Source: an uncultured Blautia sp. (GTDB taxonomy: Bacteria; Bacillota; Clostridia; Lachnospirales; Lachnospiraceae). Taken from it: a DNA stretch of 41,351 nucleotides. Numbering within the stretch: position 1 is the stretch's first letter; every line of letters begins with the position of its first letter. Shown piece after piece: positions 7,641 to 15,718 of this stretch. Below the pieces are notes generated by a model that searched no databases, was not told the origin of the DNA, and saw only the letters and a list, made by a program, of their open reading frames with translations. The DNA lies in contig URVB01000032.1 in assembly GCA_900551075.1 (NCBI GenBank), positions 1 to 41,351 on the forward strand, read 5' to 3'. The position numbers were made by a program, and so were the translations under genes.

Positions 7641-8477
7641 GTGAAAAAGGAAGTACGGACAGTTGTATTTGATGATGAACTAAATCTTGAAGCATATCGC
7701 TTTGAGGGAGTGGTACAGCCGTTTCCCAATCATTTTCACGATTATTATGTTATAGGATTTATAGAAGCAGGAACACGAAGCCTTACTTGTAAGAATATCG
7801 AATACGCCGTAAAGCAGGGCAATATTCTTCTATTCAATCCAAATGACAATCACGGATGCGTACAATGCGATAATCAGACTTTTGATTATAGAGGACTGAA
7901 TATTCCCATTCAAACAATGGGAGCTTTAACCGAAGAAATAACAGGTGACAGCACGCTTTCCGGATTCGCAAAAAGCGTTATATCAGATGAAGAATTAAGC
8001 CTATATTTACATTCTCTGCACCAAATGATAATGACTGGCGGAGAGAAGTTTGAAAAAGAGGAAATGCTTCTGATATTTATTTCTCTGTTAATTGAAAGGT
8101 ATGGTCAACCTTTTGAAAAATGTATTCCGGATTGCAGAAATGAAATTGAACTTGCCTGTTCATTTATGGAGGAAAACTTTTCACAGCATATTACGCTTGA
8201 TATGCTATGTGAGTGCAGCAGTTTAAGTAAATCAACATTGCTTCGTGCATTTACAAAATCTAAAGGGGTAACGCCTTACCGGTATTTGCAATCCATTCGA
8301 GTAAGCAGGGCAAAAACGCTATTGGAAAACGGAAGCACACCGATTGAAGCGGCATTACAGGCAGGATTTACTGACCAGAGTCATTTTACGAACTTTTTTC
8401 ATATGTTCATAGGGCTGTCACCTGCCGCATATAGACGTATATTCAAGGAAAACAGCGAGGGACACAGCGATGAATGA
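7641..8477 (+). CDS. AraC-family transcriptional regulator with cupin sensor domain
   Basis: Regulator of 278 residues starting at GTG, with an ideal GGAGGTG site seven bases upstream. Residues 1-95 form the AraC-type cupin ligand-binding domain (FPNHFHDYYVIGFIEAG, GNILLFNPNDNHGC). Residues about 170-270 hold the two helix-turn-helix motifs (ITLDMLCECSSLSKSTLLRA and PIEAALQAGFTDQSHFTNFF) and the usual GLSPAAYRR end. A TATAAT at 7610-7615 is a likely -10 box, without a good -35, as for an activator-dependent promoter. The stop overlaps the start of the EamA exporter by eight bases, so it probably controls that gene and itself in response to the exported metabolite. Confidence 0.92.
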   Translation: MKKEVRTVVFDDELNLEAYRFEGVVQPFPNHFHDYYVIGFIEAGTRSLTCKNIEYAVKQGNILLFNPNDNHGCVQCDNQTFDYRGLNIPIQTMGALTEEITGDSTLSGFAKSVISDEELSLYLHSLHQMIMTGGEKFEKEEMLLIFISLLIERYGQPFEKCIPDCRNEIELACSFMEENFSQHITLDMLCECSSLSKSTLLRAFTKSKGVTPYRYLQSIRVSRAKTLLENGSTPIEAALQAGFTDQSHFTNFFHMFIGLSPAAYRRIFKENSEGHSDE

Positions 8478-9387
8478 TAAACAGATAACAGGACATATAG
8501 CGGCATTTATTACAATCATTATCTGGGGAACGACTTTCATATCCACCAAAATACTGCTTACAGATTTTCAGCCCGTTGAAATATTGTTTTTTCGGTTTGT
8601 GCTTGGGCTTTTTGCTTTGATTATTGTATATCCTAAAAGGCTGAGAGGAACAACCGTCAAACAGGAAATCACATTTGCTGTGGCTGGGCTTTGCGGAATA
8701 TGTTTGTATTATCTCCTTGAAAATATTGCGCTTACTTATACATTGGCGTCAAATGTTGGCGTAATCATATCGGTTGCTCCGTTTTTCACAGCTATTATGT
8801 CGCATATATTTATGAAAACCGAGGAGCAATTAAAAATCAATTTCTTTCTCGGATTTATTGTTGCAATGACAGGGATATGCTTCATCAGTTTTAACGGCAG
8901 AGAATTAGAACTAAATCCCGTTGGAGATATTTTGGCGATTGCTGCGGCGTTAGTATGGGCTGTCTATTCGCTTTTAACAAGGAAAATCAGCGATTACGGA
9001 TATAACACCATACAGACCACAAGGCGAATTTTCGCATATGGGATTGCTTTTATGATACCGACATTGTTCTTTTTCGATTTCAATTTTGATTTATCAAGAA
9101 TGACTAGTGCCAAAAATTTGTGCAACTTAATATTTTTAGGATTAGGTGCATCGGCACTTTGTTTTGTAACTTGGAATTATGCAGTGAAACTACTCGGAGC
9201 AATTAAGACAAGCGTTTATATTTACATCGTTCCTGTTATTACGGTCATAGCGTCAGCAATCATTTTGCAGGAGCAAATAACTTTGATTGCGGGAATAGGT
9301 ACAGCACTTACGCTTGCAGGACTGTTCCTATCGGAAGCAAAAATAACATCTAAGAAAAGAGGACAAGTAAATGAATATAGAAAATAA
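8470..9387 (+). CDS. EamA/DMT-family transporter
   Basis: Ten-span inner-membrane carrier of the drug/metabolite transporter superfamily, 305 residues, with two EamA repeats. Repeat one runs from AFITIIIWGTTFISTK to about 140; repeat two from GDILAIAAALVWAVYSLLTRK to about 290. Family members export amino acids, purines or drugs. It overlaps the AraC-type regulator by eight bases and the start of the DUF2000 remnant by 17, so the three were one operon. The AraC-EamA-DUF2000 grouping suggests an exporter induced by its own substrate, which cannot be named. The frame is intact. Confidence 0.92.
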   Translation: MNDKQITGHIAAFITIIIWGTTFISTKILLTDFQPVEILFFRFVLGLFALIIVYPKRLRGTTVKQEITFAVAGLCGICLYYLLENIALTYTLASNVGVIISVAPFFTAIMSHIFMKTEEQLKINFFLGFIVAMTGICFISFNGRELELNPVGDILAIAAALVWAVYSLLTRKISDYGYNTIQTTRRIFAYGIAFMIPTLFFFDFNFDLSRMTSAKNLCNLIFLGLGASALCFVTWNYAVKLLGAIKTSVYIYIVPVITVIASAIILQEQITLIAGIGTALTLAGLFLSEAKITSKKRGQVNEYRK

Positions 9388-9724
9388 AAATGTGTTATGG
9401 TAATTGATGAAAACCTGCCTATTGGAATAATAGCAAATACGGCGGCTATTCTCGGTATCACGATGGGAATGAAAATGCCGGATGTGGTTGGCTCAGATGT
9501 TGCAGATAATGAATACTCTTAGGACAAAGCTCTTTACAAAGGAATTTGCAGATTTGACCGTAGTGGACTTCACGGACCTGGCACAAAGCTGTAAGACTTA
9601 TAATGAATTTATAAGAAAAATGGCGGCGTGTTCGGAGGCTGAATTGAAATACATAGGACTTGCAATTTGTGGCAACAAAAAGAAAGTCAATAAGCTGACA
9701 GGTAACATGCCTCTGCTAAAATAA
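9371..9724 (+). pseudogene. DUF2000-family gene, decayed by frameshift and internal deletion
   Basis: An ATG at 9371 with an AGAGGA site opens MNIENKN, then a missing A throws the frame into a stop at codon 11. The neighbouring frame continues the DUF2000 family (CVMVIDENLPIGIIANTAAI to MPDVVGSDVAD), then a deletion removes the middle. The C-terminal half follows in the frame from 9510 (MNTLRTKLFTKEFADLTVVD, DLAQSCKTYNEF, KKKVNKLTGNMPLLK) and stops at 9722-9724. At least two lesions make it non-functional. It was the third gene of the AraC-EamA operon. DUF2000 proteins are small cytoplasmic proteins of unknown role. Confidence 0.75.
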
Positions 9725-9821
9725 AGCGGGGGAAATATGATATGAAACTGATTTAGGGAAAGACAGCGGCAGCCGAACGTTGCCGCACCAGCCGTTCACG
9801 CATTGTCTGCCTGCGGGTTGG

Positions 9822-10250
9822 TTAAAAGGCAGATGGCAGGTCTTTGAATTTCAAAGCTGAATAACCGTCTGAATGAGATTCTGTGCCAAGACTGCCGCTT
9901 ACATCGTACGTTCCGGCAGGCGATATTTTCGTAGAGGTTTCATGCATTCCATACTGATAACCCGCAATTCCCTTTGTCGTTCCACTGATTTTGGTATTGT
10001 GAATATAGGGTGTCCGTCTTATCCCTCATAGCGGTGTACCTCAGCATTTTCATAGACTATGCGCTGTACGGACCATACATTTGACTGTACAGGAAAACTT
10101 GCATTTTGCAAATACTTATTATCTGTGGTCTGATTAAATTCAATAGAGCCGTTTATGCTGCTGATTTTATTGTCAGTATCATTATTTACGGCAATCGTAT
10201 ATTCGCCGCTGGCGTCAATCTGGCTTGTTGGGGCTGCTCCACAAGCCCGC
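9822..10250 (-). pseudogene. Remnant of a secreted protein gene, broken frames
   Basis: The minus strand shows coding-like text in two frames: ACGAAPTSQIDASGEYTIAV through FPVQSNVWSVQRIVYENAEV to a stop, then, after a frame change near 10020, TPYIHNTKISGTTKGIAGYQ through to SALKFKDLPSAF and a TAA at 9824-9822. The Ser/Thr/Asn-rich beta-type composition looks like a small secreted protein without its signal peptide. No start codon or ribosome site remains. The family is not recognised with confidence. Confidence 0.45.
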
Positions 10251-10259
10251 CGTTTCCGG

Positions 10260-10651
10260 AAAGCGGGTATAGATTAACCAAATTTTAATGGTATTGTACG
10301 GATTTATGCGGTAGAATATTTATGGAAAGCAATTCGACAGTCAGTTGTCTGGCTGCAAGGAGGATTTATGAATATTGATGTTCAAAGATAGAAAAAGCGA
10401 TATTAAAAAGTAATGTGTTTTTCTTCAAAACCGGTTTTGGTTGGTGGAAGGGCTATGGAATATTAGGATATATTATATCCATTGACAGACTTTTATGGAC
10501 GAGCGTATGTGTTATGGAAGCAGAAAAATGAACGGCATCATTTTATATTATTCCTGATGTGTACAAAATGCTATTGGCTTATACGAAGGTTAACGGATTG
10601 GAAGAAAAAGGAAGGAATGAGATGTATGTCAGCAGTTTAAGGAGGCAGGAA
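10260..10651 (+). other. Gene-poor stretch with debris before the NimA-like gene
   Basis: About 390 bases without an intact gene. A good AAGGAGG site at 10359-10365 precedes an ATG whose frame stops after seven codons (MNIDVQR), apparently the start of a destroyed gene. A later frame (FFFKTGFGWWKGYGILGYII to a stop at about 10531) reads like a membrane-protein scrap. The open frame 10559-10651 before the next gene may also be a remnant. None can be assigned. Confidence 0.4.
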
Positions 10652-11131
10652 ATGAGACGAAGTGATAGAGAAATAAAAAATTTTGAAGATATTCTTCAGG
10701 TTATGAGAAAGTGTGACGTTTGCAGATTAGGGTTAAATGACGATGGATACCCATATATACTGCCGCTTAATTTTGGAATGGAGGTATCCGATAATAAAAT
10801 AACTCTTTATTTTCATGGAGCGATGGACGGAAAGAAATACGGGCTTATTCAAAAAGACAACAGAGCAAGTTTTGAAATGGACTGTTCACATAGGCTTGTG
10901 ACTGATGCAGATCGTGGAAGTTGCACAATGGAATATGAAAGTGTGATTGGCAGGGGGCATATAGAGTTTATCGATGAAGAAGAAAAATATAATGCCTTAT
11001 GTATTTTAATGGAACACTATCATCAAGAGGAGTTTCCGTTTAACAAGAGTGTTATGCAGAGGACTACGGTATTCAAACTTACAGTGGAAAATGTTACCGG
11101 AAAGGTTCGTATGAAAAAGAATGACAAATGA
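10652..11131 (+). CDS. NimA-like pyridoxamine 5'-phosphate oxidase-family flavoprotein
   Basis: Split-barrel flavin-binding protein, 159 residues from the ATG at 10652, chosen for its AGGAGG site six bases upstream; the frame extends 31 codons further but without a ribosome site. The N-terminus MRRSDREI, the GYPYILPLNF strand and LYFHGAMDGKK (His 55) are typical of the NimA-related group of the PNPOx-like superfamily. Relatives include nitroimidazole reductases and many general FMN/FAD proteins. Actual nitroimidazole resistance should not be assumed. It stands alone between debris and a decayed DeoR gene, with a hairpin after the stop. Confidence 0.85.
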   Translation: MRRSDREIKNFEDILQVMRKCDVCRLGLNDDGYPYILPLNFGMEVSDNKITLYFHGAMDGKKYGLIQKDNRASFEMDCSHRLVTDADRGSCTMEYESVIGRGHIEFIDEEEKYNALCILMEHYHQEEFPFNKSVMQRTTVFKLTVENVTGKVRMKKNDK

Positions 11132-11158
11132 AAGGAATATGGCTCTGGCTATTCCTTT
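11131..11158 (+). terminator. Hairpin after the NimA-like gene
   Basis: AAAGGAATA (11131-11139) pairs with TATTCCTTT (11150-11158). The T tail is poor, so termination is uncertain. Confidence 0.4.
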
Positions 11159-11186
11159 CATTAGTCTGTCACTGATTTTATTTGTA

Positions 11187-11375
11187 TCATCGTGCAATAC
11201 AAATAACGCTCTTTATGCTGTCAAAAAGTTCTTTTATTTGTTCCTCCGGAGCGTCTGCATCTGTAATCAGAAACTTTATTTCAGACCATTCACAAAATTG
11301 TACGACAGAATTGTAAAATTTGCTGCTGTCCCAGAGGACTACGGAGATAGAGTCTATTCCCCTGTCCGGCACATC
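11187..11375 (-). pseudogene. C-terminal fragment of a DeoR-family regulator
   Basis: The minus-strand frame ending at 11187 carries WDSSKFYNSVVQF and IKFLITDADAPEEQIKELFD, matching the end of the DeoR sugar-phosphate-sensing domain (DSSKF, LITD and AP.E motifs). The helix-turn-helix domain and most of the sensor domain are absent, so it is a dead fragment of about 60 of some 250 residues. Confidence 0.6.
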
Positions 11376-11442
11376 ACAGAAGAGAGGCAGTACGGCAGGA
11401 GCAGACCAGAGCAAGATGCAGACCAGGCGGCGGGATATGGAA

Positions 11443-11471
11443 TTGTGATTGTGCCGGATAAATGTTATACT
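11443..11471 (+). promoter_or_regulatory. Promoter for the terpenoid-cyclase-fold gene
   Basis: TTGTGA (11443-11448), 17 bases, then TATACT (11466-11471), 32 bases before the ATG at 11504. Confidence 0.6.
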
Positions 11472-11503
11472 AAAGCTGTAAAAACGAGAATTGAGGTAAT
11501 ATT

Positions 11504-12343
11504 ATGAGTGTTGAGCAAAAATATTTTTCTGATGTGGAAACGATCCTATCACACAGGCATGACAACGGCGCAGATTGTTGGACTACTACTGACTGCAAAT
11601 TGCTGAAAGGCGCACCTTACACGACCTTAGAGAGTGTATTATATCTACTGGAATTGGGTGTGCCGTCTGATGATGAAGTGATGAAAAATGCTGCTGAACT
11701 TATTTTCGGTAACTGGAAAGAGGACGGACGAGTTAGAATTTCTCCCACAGGCGGGATTTATCCATGCCAAACTGCTTTAGCTGTGAATGTCCTATGCCAT
11801 ATGGGATATTCTGATGATGACAGGATGAAAAAGTCATTTGCGTATTTCCTTGATACACAACAGGAGGACGGCGGTTGGAAATGTAACAAATACAGCTTTG
11901 GCAGAGGGGAAGAAACAGAATATTCAACACCTTATACCACTTTGGTAGTGTTGGACTTGCTGCGCTATTCTCCATATTTTAACCATGATGCCCGATTAAA
12001 TAAAGCTGTTGATTTTCTTTTAGAACACTGGACTATCCGTAAGCCCATCAGTCCTTGTCATTATGGAATAGGTACATTGTTTATGCAGATTGAATATCCA
12101 TTCCGGGGATATAATCTGTTTCACTATGTATATATTCTGTCATTCTATGACAGAGCGAAAAAAGACAGGCGTTTTCTTGAAGCGTTAAAGGTACTGGAGG
12201 ATAAAACAGTGAACGGGGAAATCCCTGTTGAAAGAGTTGTGCCGAAGCTTGCAAAGCTTAATTTTTGCAAAAAAGGCAGGACAAGTGAACTTGCCACAAT
12301 CCGCTACCGGGAGATATTACAGAATGTTGGAAGAAAGGGGTAA
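11504..12343 (+). CDS. Prenyltransferase/squalene-oxidase-repeat (alpha/alpha toroid) protein
   Basis: Soluble protein of 279 residues with no signal peptide. It contains repeats of the terpenoid cyclase/protein prenyltransferase alpha-alpha toroid fold: a segment at about 75-105 (RISPTGGIYPCQTALAVNVL), then QQEDGGWKCNKYSFGRGEET near 118-137 and a further helical pair (YTTLVVLDLLRYSP). The DGGW element resembles the QW motif of cyclases, but no DxDD or DCTA catalytic motif is visible and it is much shorter than squalene-hopene cyclases, so cyclase activity is unlikely. The conserved Cys/His residues (CHYGIGTLFMQIEYPFRGYN) are notable. It has its own promoter; the next gene (DUF6194) starts 66 bases downstream and may be co-transcribed. 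Confidence 0.7.
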   Translation: MSVEQKYFSDVETILSHRHDNGADCWTTTDCKLLKGAPYTTLESVLYLLELGVPSDDEVMKNAAELIFGNWKEDGRVRISPTGGIYPCQTALAVNVLCHMGYSDDDRMKKSFAYFLDTQQEDGGWKCNKYSFGRGEETEYSTPYTTLVVLDLLRYSPYFNHDARLNKAVDFLLEHWTIRKPISPCHYGIGTLFMQIEYPFRGYNLFHYVYILSFYDRAKKDRRFLEALKVLEDKTVNGEIPVERVVPKLAKLNFCKKGRTSELATIRYREILQNVGRKG

Positions 12344-12409
12344 TACCCGCGATACAGCCGCTATGGTATTCTGAATTCCCACAGGGGAAAAGGAAGTGAG
12401 GATGCAAAA

Positions 12410-12859
12410 ATGACACCTTGGAAAATACTGGATTACTGCCTTGAAAATCTCGACGGAACAGTATTAGTTGAAAGCTGGGGAGAGAAAGGCGTTTTTTATA
12501 ATCCGGATCATGTGCTGAAGCGTGGCGTTTATATACTGACCGTTAAGGAAAAGGACGGCGACAACGACAAAGGTTCTGATTTAGACAGGGATAATGTCTA
12601 CCGTGTAAATCTGGGAGTGCGTAAAAAGACTTTTACCGAATTGTTTGGGGCAATACCCAAGCGGCCGGAAGCGGGCGGGATTGTAGAAATGGAATATGAC
12701 TTTACCGCATCAGACAAAATACTCCCCCATCCGGTTTATGCATGGATGGCATGGATATGTGCATTGAATCCCCAAGAACAGACATTTGAGGAATTGAAGC
12801 CGTATATCCGGGAAGCCTATGAGTATGCAAAGGAAAAATTCAGGAAACGCAGGAAGTAA
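12410..12859 (+). CDS. DUF6194-family protein
   Basis: Cytoplasmic protein of 149 residues recognised by the family pattern: YNPDHVLKRGVYILTVKEKD, then SDLDRDNVYRVNLGV, FTELFG.IPKRP and the hallmark DKILPHPVYAWMAWICALNP. These proteins have no established function; the LPHPVY.W.. W segment is the most conserved. The start ATG follows a GAAGTGAGGATG context with a modest ribosome site. It probably shares a transcript with the preceding toroid-fold protein and is followed by a strong hairpin. Confidence 0.75.
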   Translation: MTPWKILDYCLENLDGTVLVESWGEKGVFYNPDHVLKRGVYILTVKEKDGDNDKGSDLDRDNVYRVNLGVRKKTFTELFGAIPKRPEAGGIVEMEYDFTASDKILPHPVYAWMAWICALNPQEQTFEELKPYIREAYEYAKEKFRKRRK

Positions 12860-12933
12860 GTATTGAGGATTGAAAATTTGTTTTCGGCATTGCTTTTGAA
12901 ATTTAAAGCTGCTGCATAGCATTGCAAATCAAA

Positions 12934-12954
12934 ACGGGAGGAAAATCCTCCCGT
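12934..12954. terminator. Bidirectional hairpin terminator
   Basis: ACGGGAGGA (12934-12942) pairs perfectly with TCCTCCCGT (12946-12954). On the minus strand it is followed by TTTTGATTTG; on the plus strand by a weaker CATTT. It separates the DUF6194 gene from the convergent XRE gene. The remaining stretch 12,955-13,141 shows nothing I can assign. Confidence 0.55.
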
Positions 12955-13141
12955 CATTTGTAATGTAGTGTGGCGGCTTTTTATTTGCCGGATATGAAAG
13001 CAAAAATCATGTCCGGAGTGAGGAACATAGGATTTTCTTTTGGAAGGGTAAGGGCAGGCTTTGAGAATGCCGCTGTACAGAATAGAAGCTCTTAGGCGTT
13101 GTCCACAGGGATAGTATATTTTACTTATTATTTCTGCCGCC

Positions 13142-13477
13142 TTAGTCCTGTCCAATATAAGAATCAATTATTTTGTTAATAATATCTAATAAATCATTCT
13201 TTTTAGAATCGGGGCATTTGTTTATGACCTGCATAAAAACCTGATCAGTCGTTTGGGGAGCATCACCAAAAAGAATGTAATCTGTTGAAAGTTTGAGGCA
13301 ATCAGAAATTGCCATTAGATTTTTTAGAGAAACACCGCGGGCGCCGGATTCGATATCGCTACAAAACTTTGTGGTAATGTCCAGCATTTCTGCAAATTTT
13401 TCCCGGCTGATATTTAATTCTTTACGCCTTTTTCTTATGCGCTCTCCCATGGCACAGCTATCTAATTTATGGATCAT
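13142..13477 (-). CDS. XRE-family (Cro/CI-like) transcriptional repressor
   Basis: Small DNA-binding protein of 111 residues. Residues 10-66 form a classic HTH_XRE domain (MGERIRKRRKELNISREKFA, GVSLKNLMAISDCLKLSTDY). The C-terminal part, about 40 residues, is helical with no protease or ligand motif. A GGAGG site lies eight bases before the ATG. It is divergent from a small gene of unknown function across a 127-base gap that contains a 9-base inverted repeat over the other gene's promoter, so it likely represses that gene and perhaps itself. Such pairs occur in phage-like and toxin-antitoxin-like loci as well as plain regulators. Confidence 0.88.
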   Translation of the reverse strand: MIHKLDSCAMGERIRKRRKELNISREKFAEMLDITTKFCSDIESGARGVSLKNLMAISDCLKLSTDYILFGDAPQTTDQVFMQVINKCPDSKKNDLLDIINKIIDSYIGQD

Positions 13478-13533
13478 AAAAATACCTCCATTTCACTGTT
13501 AAATTATATTTTATGGGAATGTAATTAAAAATA

Positions 13534-13573
13534 AACTTTAAGCGTTGAAAAAGTGAACTTAAAGTTGTATGAT
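13534..13573 (+). promoter_or_regulatory. Promoter with overlapping inverted-repeat operator
   Basis: TTGAAA (13545-13550), 17 bases, TATGAT (13568-13573) drive the plus-strand small gene. AACTTTAAG (13534-13542) and CTTAAAGTT (13558-13566) form a perfect 9-base inverted repeat flanking the -35 and filling the spacer: an obvious repressor site, presumably for the divergent XRE protein. Confidence 0.65.
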
Positions 13574-13604
13574 TAAAATGAGTTAGCTTATGGGAGGTGC
13601 AAGA

Positions 13605-13988
13605 ATGGATATAGAAAAAAAGGACCCCTCCAGTCTGGTGGAATTTCTCCAAGGAAAGTACCCCAAATACGGGATTGATTTATATTATGATGAAAAAAAT
13701 TTGGCTTCCCACACTCAGGATTTGGTGGAGGTTATAAAGAATTTGGATAAATTGCTGGATGTCCTGGATGAATATATAAAAGATTCTCAAATATTTGTAA
13801 GAATCCATTGCTTTAATCAATGGATTGTTGTACGGATTAAAGCAGATATGGAGCAGGAATGTTGTTTTGAGAAAAAAATTAAAGATGTTTTTTGTGGCGA
13901 TTTAGTGAATATTATATCGGATGAAGAGTATCAGATAATTAAATTCTGCTACTCGGAATGCGCAAAAGGAGAAGAAAAACTCTCGTAG
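13605..13988 (+). CDS. Unrecognised small acidic protein next to the XRE repressor
   Basis: 127 residues from the ATG at 13605, with a GGGAGGTG site; a codon 15 bases upstream is also in frame but lies inside the ribosome site. No family is recognised. The protein is soluble and acidic in its first half, with a helical middle (DLVEVIKNLDKLLDVLDEYI), a short strand-rich segment (IFVRIHCFNQWIVVRIKAD) and three Cys. It has no signal peptide or membrane span. Position opposite an XRE repressor, with an operator over its promoter, says it is tightly controlled, as accessory, phage-derived or toxin-antitoxin genes often are. Function unknown. Confidence 0.65.
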   Translation: MDIEKKDPSSLVEFLQGKYPKYGIDLYYDEKNLASHTQDLVEVIKNLDKLLDVLDEYIKDSQIFVRIHCFNQWIVVRIKADMEQECCFEKKIKDVFCGDLVNIISDEEYQIIKFCYSECAKGEEKLS

Positions 13989-14139
13989 TCTGCAGAATTC
14001 TTTACGGCAAAAGGCTCCTCTTTGAAAAATGTACCAAACGGCTAAGATAAGAAGCACAGCCAGGCTGAATTTCTGAAAATGAAGAGCTGGTATCTGGAAT
14101 ATTCGGAATCCGAGTTTACGATAAGAAGGAGAAATAAGA

Positions 14140-15279
14140 ATGAGCAAATACGATAATCCAATGAGCCGGCAGGCATTCAGCCTTCCGGACTTGATTGAAG
14201 AACAGTATGAAATTCTGGAACCAAGAGTAAGAAAGGTGTTGTCTTTTCAGGAAATATTCAACATTCAGAGAATTATTCTTACTGGCTGCGGAGACTCCTT
14301 TGCGGCAGGAATGGCAACAAAACACGCTTATGAAATGCTGACAGGTATTCCGACAGAAGTAGTTTCGGCTATTGAACTGGGCCGCCTGTATTGCGAAAAG
14401 CATATGGGAATAGACTGCAGAAATCCGCTTGTTATTGCTGTGAGCAATTCAGGAAATGTTGCCAGAATATCAGAAGCGGTTCAAAGGTCCGGAAAATACG
14501 GGTGTTATGTGCTTGGAATAACCGGGAACATGTCCTCTGCTCTGGCAGAAAATTCAGATAAGGTTTTAAAGCTTGATATTCCGGAGTCTGAGAGTACGCC
14601 AGGAACAAGAAGCTATATGGTGAGTATAATGGCTTTGCTGCTTCTTGCGATCCGTTTTGGGGAAGTCAGAGGAAGGTACACAATGGATCTGGCAATGGAT
14701 TATCGGTATGATATGAAATCTCAGGGAGCCCTTCTTGGGAAATTGCTGCCCAAAATGGAAAATATCTGCGGGAAAGTAGCCGAAGAGTGGAAGGATTATC
14801 CGTGTTATGATTTTATAGGAGCCGGATTCGATTATGCGACGGCTTGGTTTGGACAGGCAAAAATGCTAGAGGCGGTTGGAAAATTTGCTATGCACATTCA
14901 TTCAGAAGAATGGTTTCATCTGAATTTCTTTGCCAGAGATGCAGAGCATATGGGAACAGTGGTAGTTGCGAACACCACGAATCCCTGCATGAGTAGAAAC
15001 CGGGAATTAATCAGGTATGCGAATGCACTGCATCGTCCGCTGGTTGTTATTACGGATGGCGGCAAAGAGGATTTTAACGGAGAAGAAGCTGTTTATATAA
15101 AAGTTCCCTCTCCCAGATATCCTATAAACATGCCGCTGACACAGTTTGCTCCGATATGTCTGATCGCCGGTTATATTGCTGTGCTTTCAGGTGAAAAATA
15201 TGGACGGGGCTGCGAAGGCAGCTGGTCTTTCTGCAAAGACGGATTTTGTGTTCAGAACAGTGAAATTATAGTGAGATAG
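14140..15279 (+). CDS. SIS-domain sugar-phosphate-binding protein
   Basis: Cytoplasmic protein of 379 residues with two sugar isomerase (SIS) domains, like the isomerase half of GlmS and AgaS/FrlB-type enzymes. Domain one covers about 35-160 with IILTGCGDSFAAGMA and the phosphate-binding loop VIAVSNSGNVARI. Domain two runs from about 215 (YDFIGAGFDYATAWFGQAKM, HSEEWFHL) to 345. It begins an apparent operon with YjbQ, a nucleoside hydrolase/transferase chimera, DeoD and DeoB with gaps of 1 to 24 bases, suggesting an isomerase or deaminase step on a sugar phosphate linked to nucleoside breakdown. A GAAGGAGAAATAAG leader supplies the ribosome site. Substrate inferred only. Confidence 0.85.
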   Translation: MSKYDNPMSRQAFSLPDLIEEQYEILEPRVRKVLSFQEIFNIQRIILTGCGDSFAAGMATKHAYEMLTGIPTEVVSAIELGRLYCEKHMGIDCRNPLVIAVSNSGNVARISEAVQRSGKYGCYVLGITGNMSSALAENSDKVLKLDIPESESTPGTRSYMVSIMALLLLAIRFGEVRGRYTMDLAMDYRYDMKSQGALLGKLLPKMENICGKVAEEWKDYPCYDFIGAGFDYATAWFGQAKMLEAVGKFAMHIHSEEWFHLNFFARDAEHMGTVVVANTTNPCMSRNRELIRYANALHRPLVVITDGGKEDFNGEEAVYIKVPSPRYPINMPLTQFAPICLIAGYIAVLSGEKYGRGCEGSWSFCKDGFCVQNSEIIVR

Positions 15280-15291
15280 GAGGATGTATTC

Positions 15292-15702
15292 ATGGGGTTT
15301 TTAAAGAAATACAGTATTTCAACATCTTATAATGAAGTCCGTGATATTACCAGGGAAATAAAAGAAGCTGTAGCCGAAAGCAGAGTTCAGGAAGGGATAT
15401 GTATTGTACATAATACACATTCGACTGCCGGAATGACAGTTTTTTCCCCGTGGGATACAGACGGGTTTATAGACCTGAATGAGGAAATCCGGAGACTGGT
15501 TCCCACCAGAATTGATTTCAAGCATCAGCATGATACTCCTCAGGACGCTGCAGGACATATGAAATCTGCGTTGTTTGGCGTCACACTAACCTTTATTATT
15601 CACGAAGGGAAGTTGTTGGTGGGAGGGTCCCAGGGGATTTATTTCCTTGAATTTGACGGACCAAGAAATCGTGAGTTTTATGTTAAAGTAATGGAAGGGT
15701 AA
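15292..15702 (+). CDS. yjbQ: YjbQ/UPF0047 family protein
   Basis: Compact beta-barrel protein of 136 residues of the UPF0047 (YjbQ) family, some members of which show weak thiamine-phosphate synthase activity; the true role is unsettled. Family marks are VHNTHSTAGMTV near 40-51, the His-rich FKHQHD near 79-84, AAGHMKSALFG near 90-100, and the closing GSQGIYFLEFDGPRNREFYV. The His residues probably bind metal or phosphate. It sits 12 bases after the SIS-domain gene and 16 before the nucleoside chimera, within the salvage operon, with an AGGAGG site (15280s). This context points to phosphosugar or damaged-metabolite chemistry rather than thiamine synthesis. Confidence 0.88.
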   Translation: MGFLKKYSISTSYNEVRDITREIKEAVAESRVQEGICIVHNTHSTAGMTVFSPWDTDGFIDLNEEIRRLVPTRIDFKHQHDTPQDAAGHMKSALFGVTLTFIIHEGKLLVGGSQGIYFLEFDGPRNREFYVKVMEG

Positions 15703-15718
15703 AAGAAAGGGTAACGAT

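Noticed and set aside
10652..11131. Naming the flavoprotein as a nitroimidazole-resistance gene nim
   Set aside because: Only the broad family fits; most NimA-like proteins in clostridia have no shown role in resistance.
11504..12343. Squalene or terpene cyclase
   Set aside because: Only the repeat fold is visible; the acidic catalytic motifs are missing and the protein is far too short.
13989..14139. Possible tail of a GntR-type regulator before the SIS gene
   Set aside because: The frame (KKHSQAEFLKMKSWYLEYSE and on) looks coding, but it has no start and no decisive motif; left unannotated.
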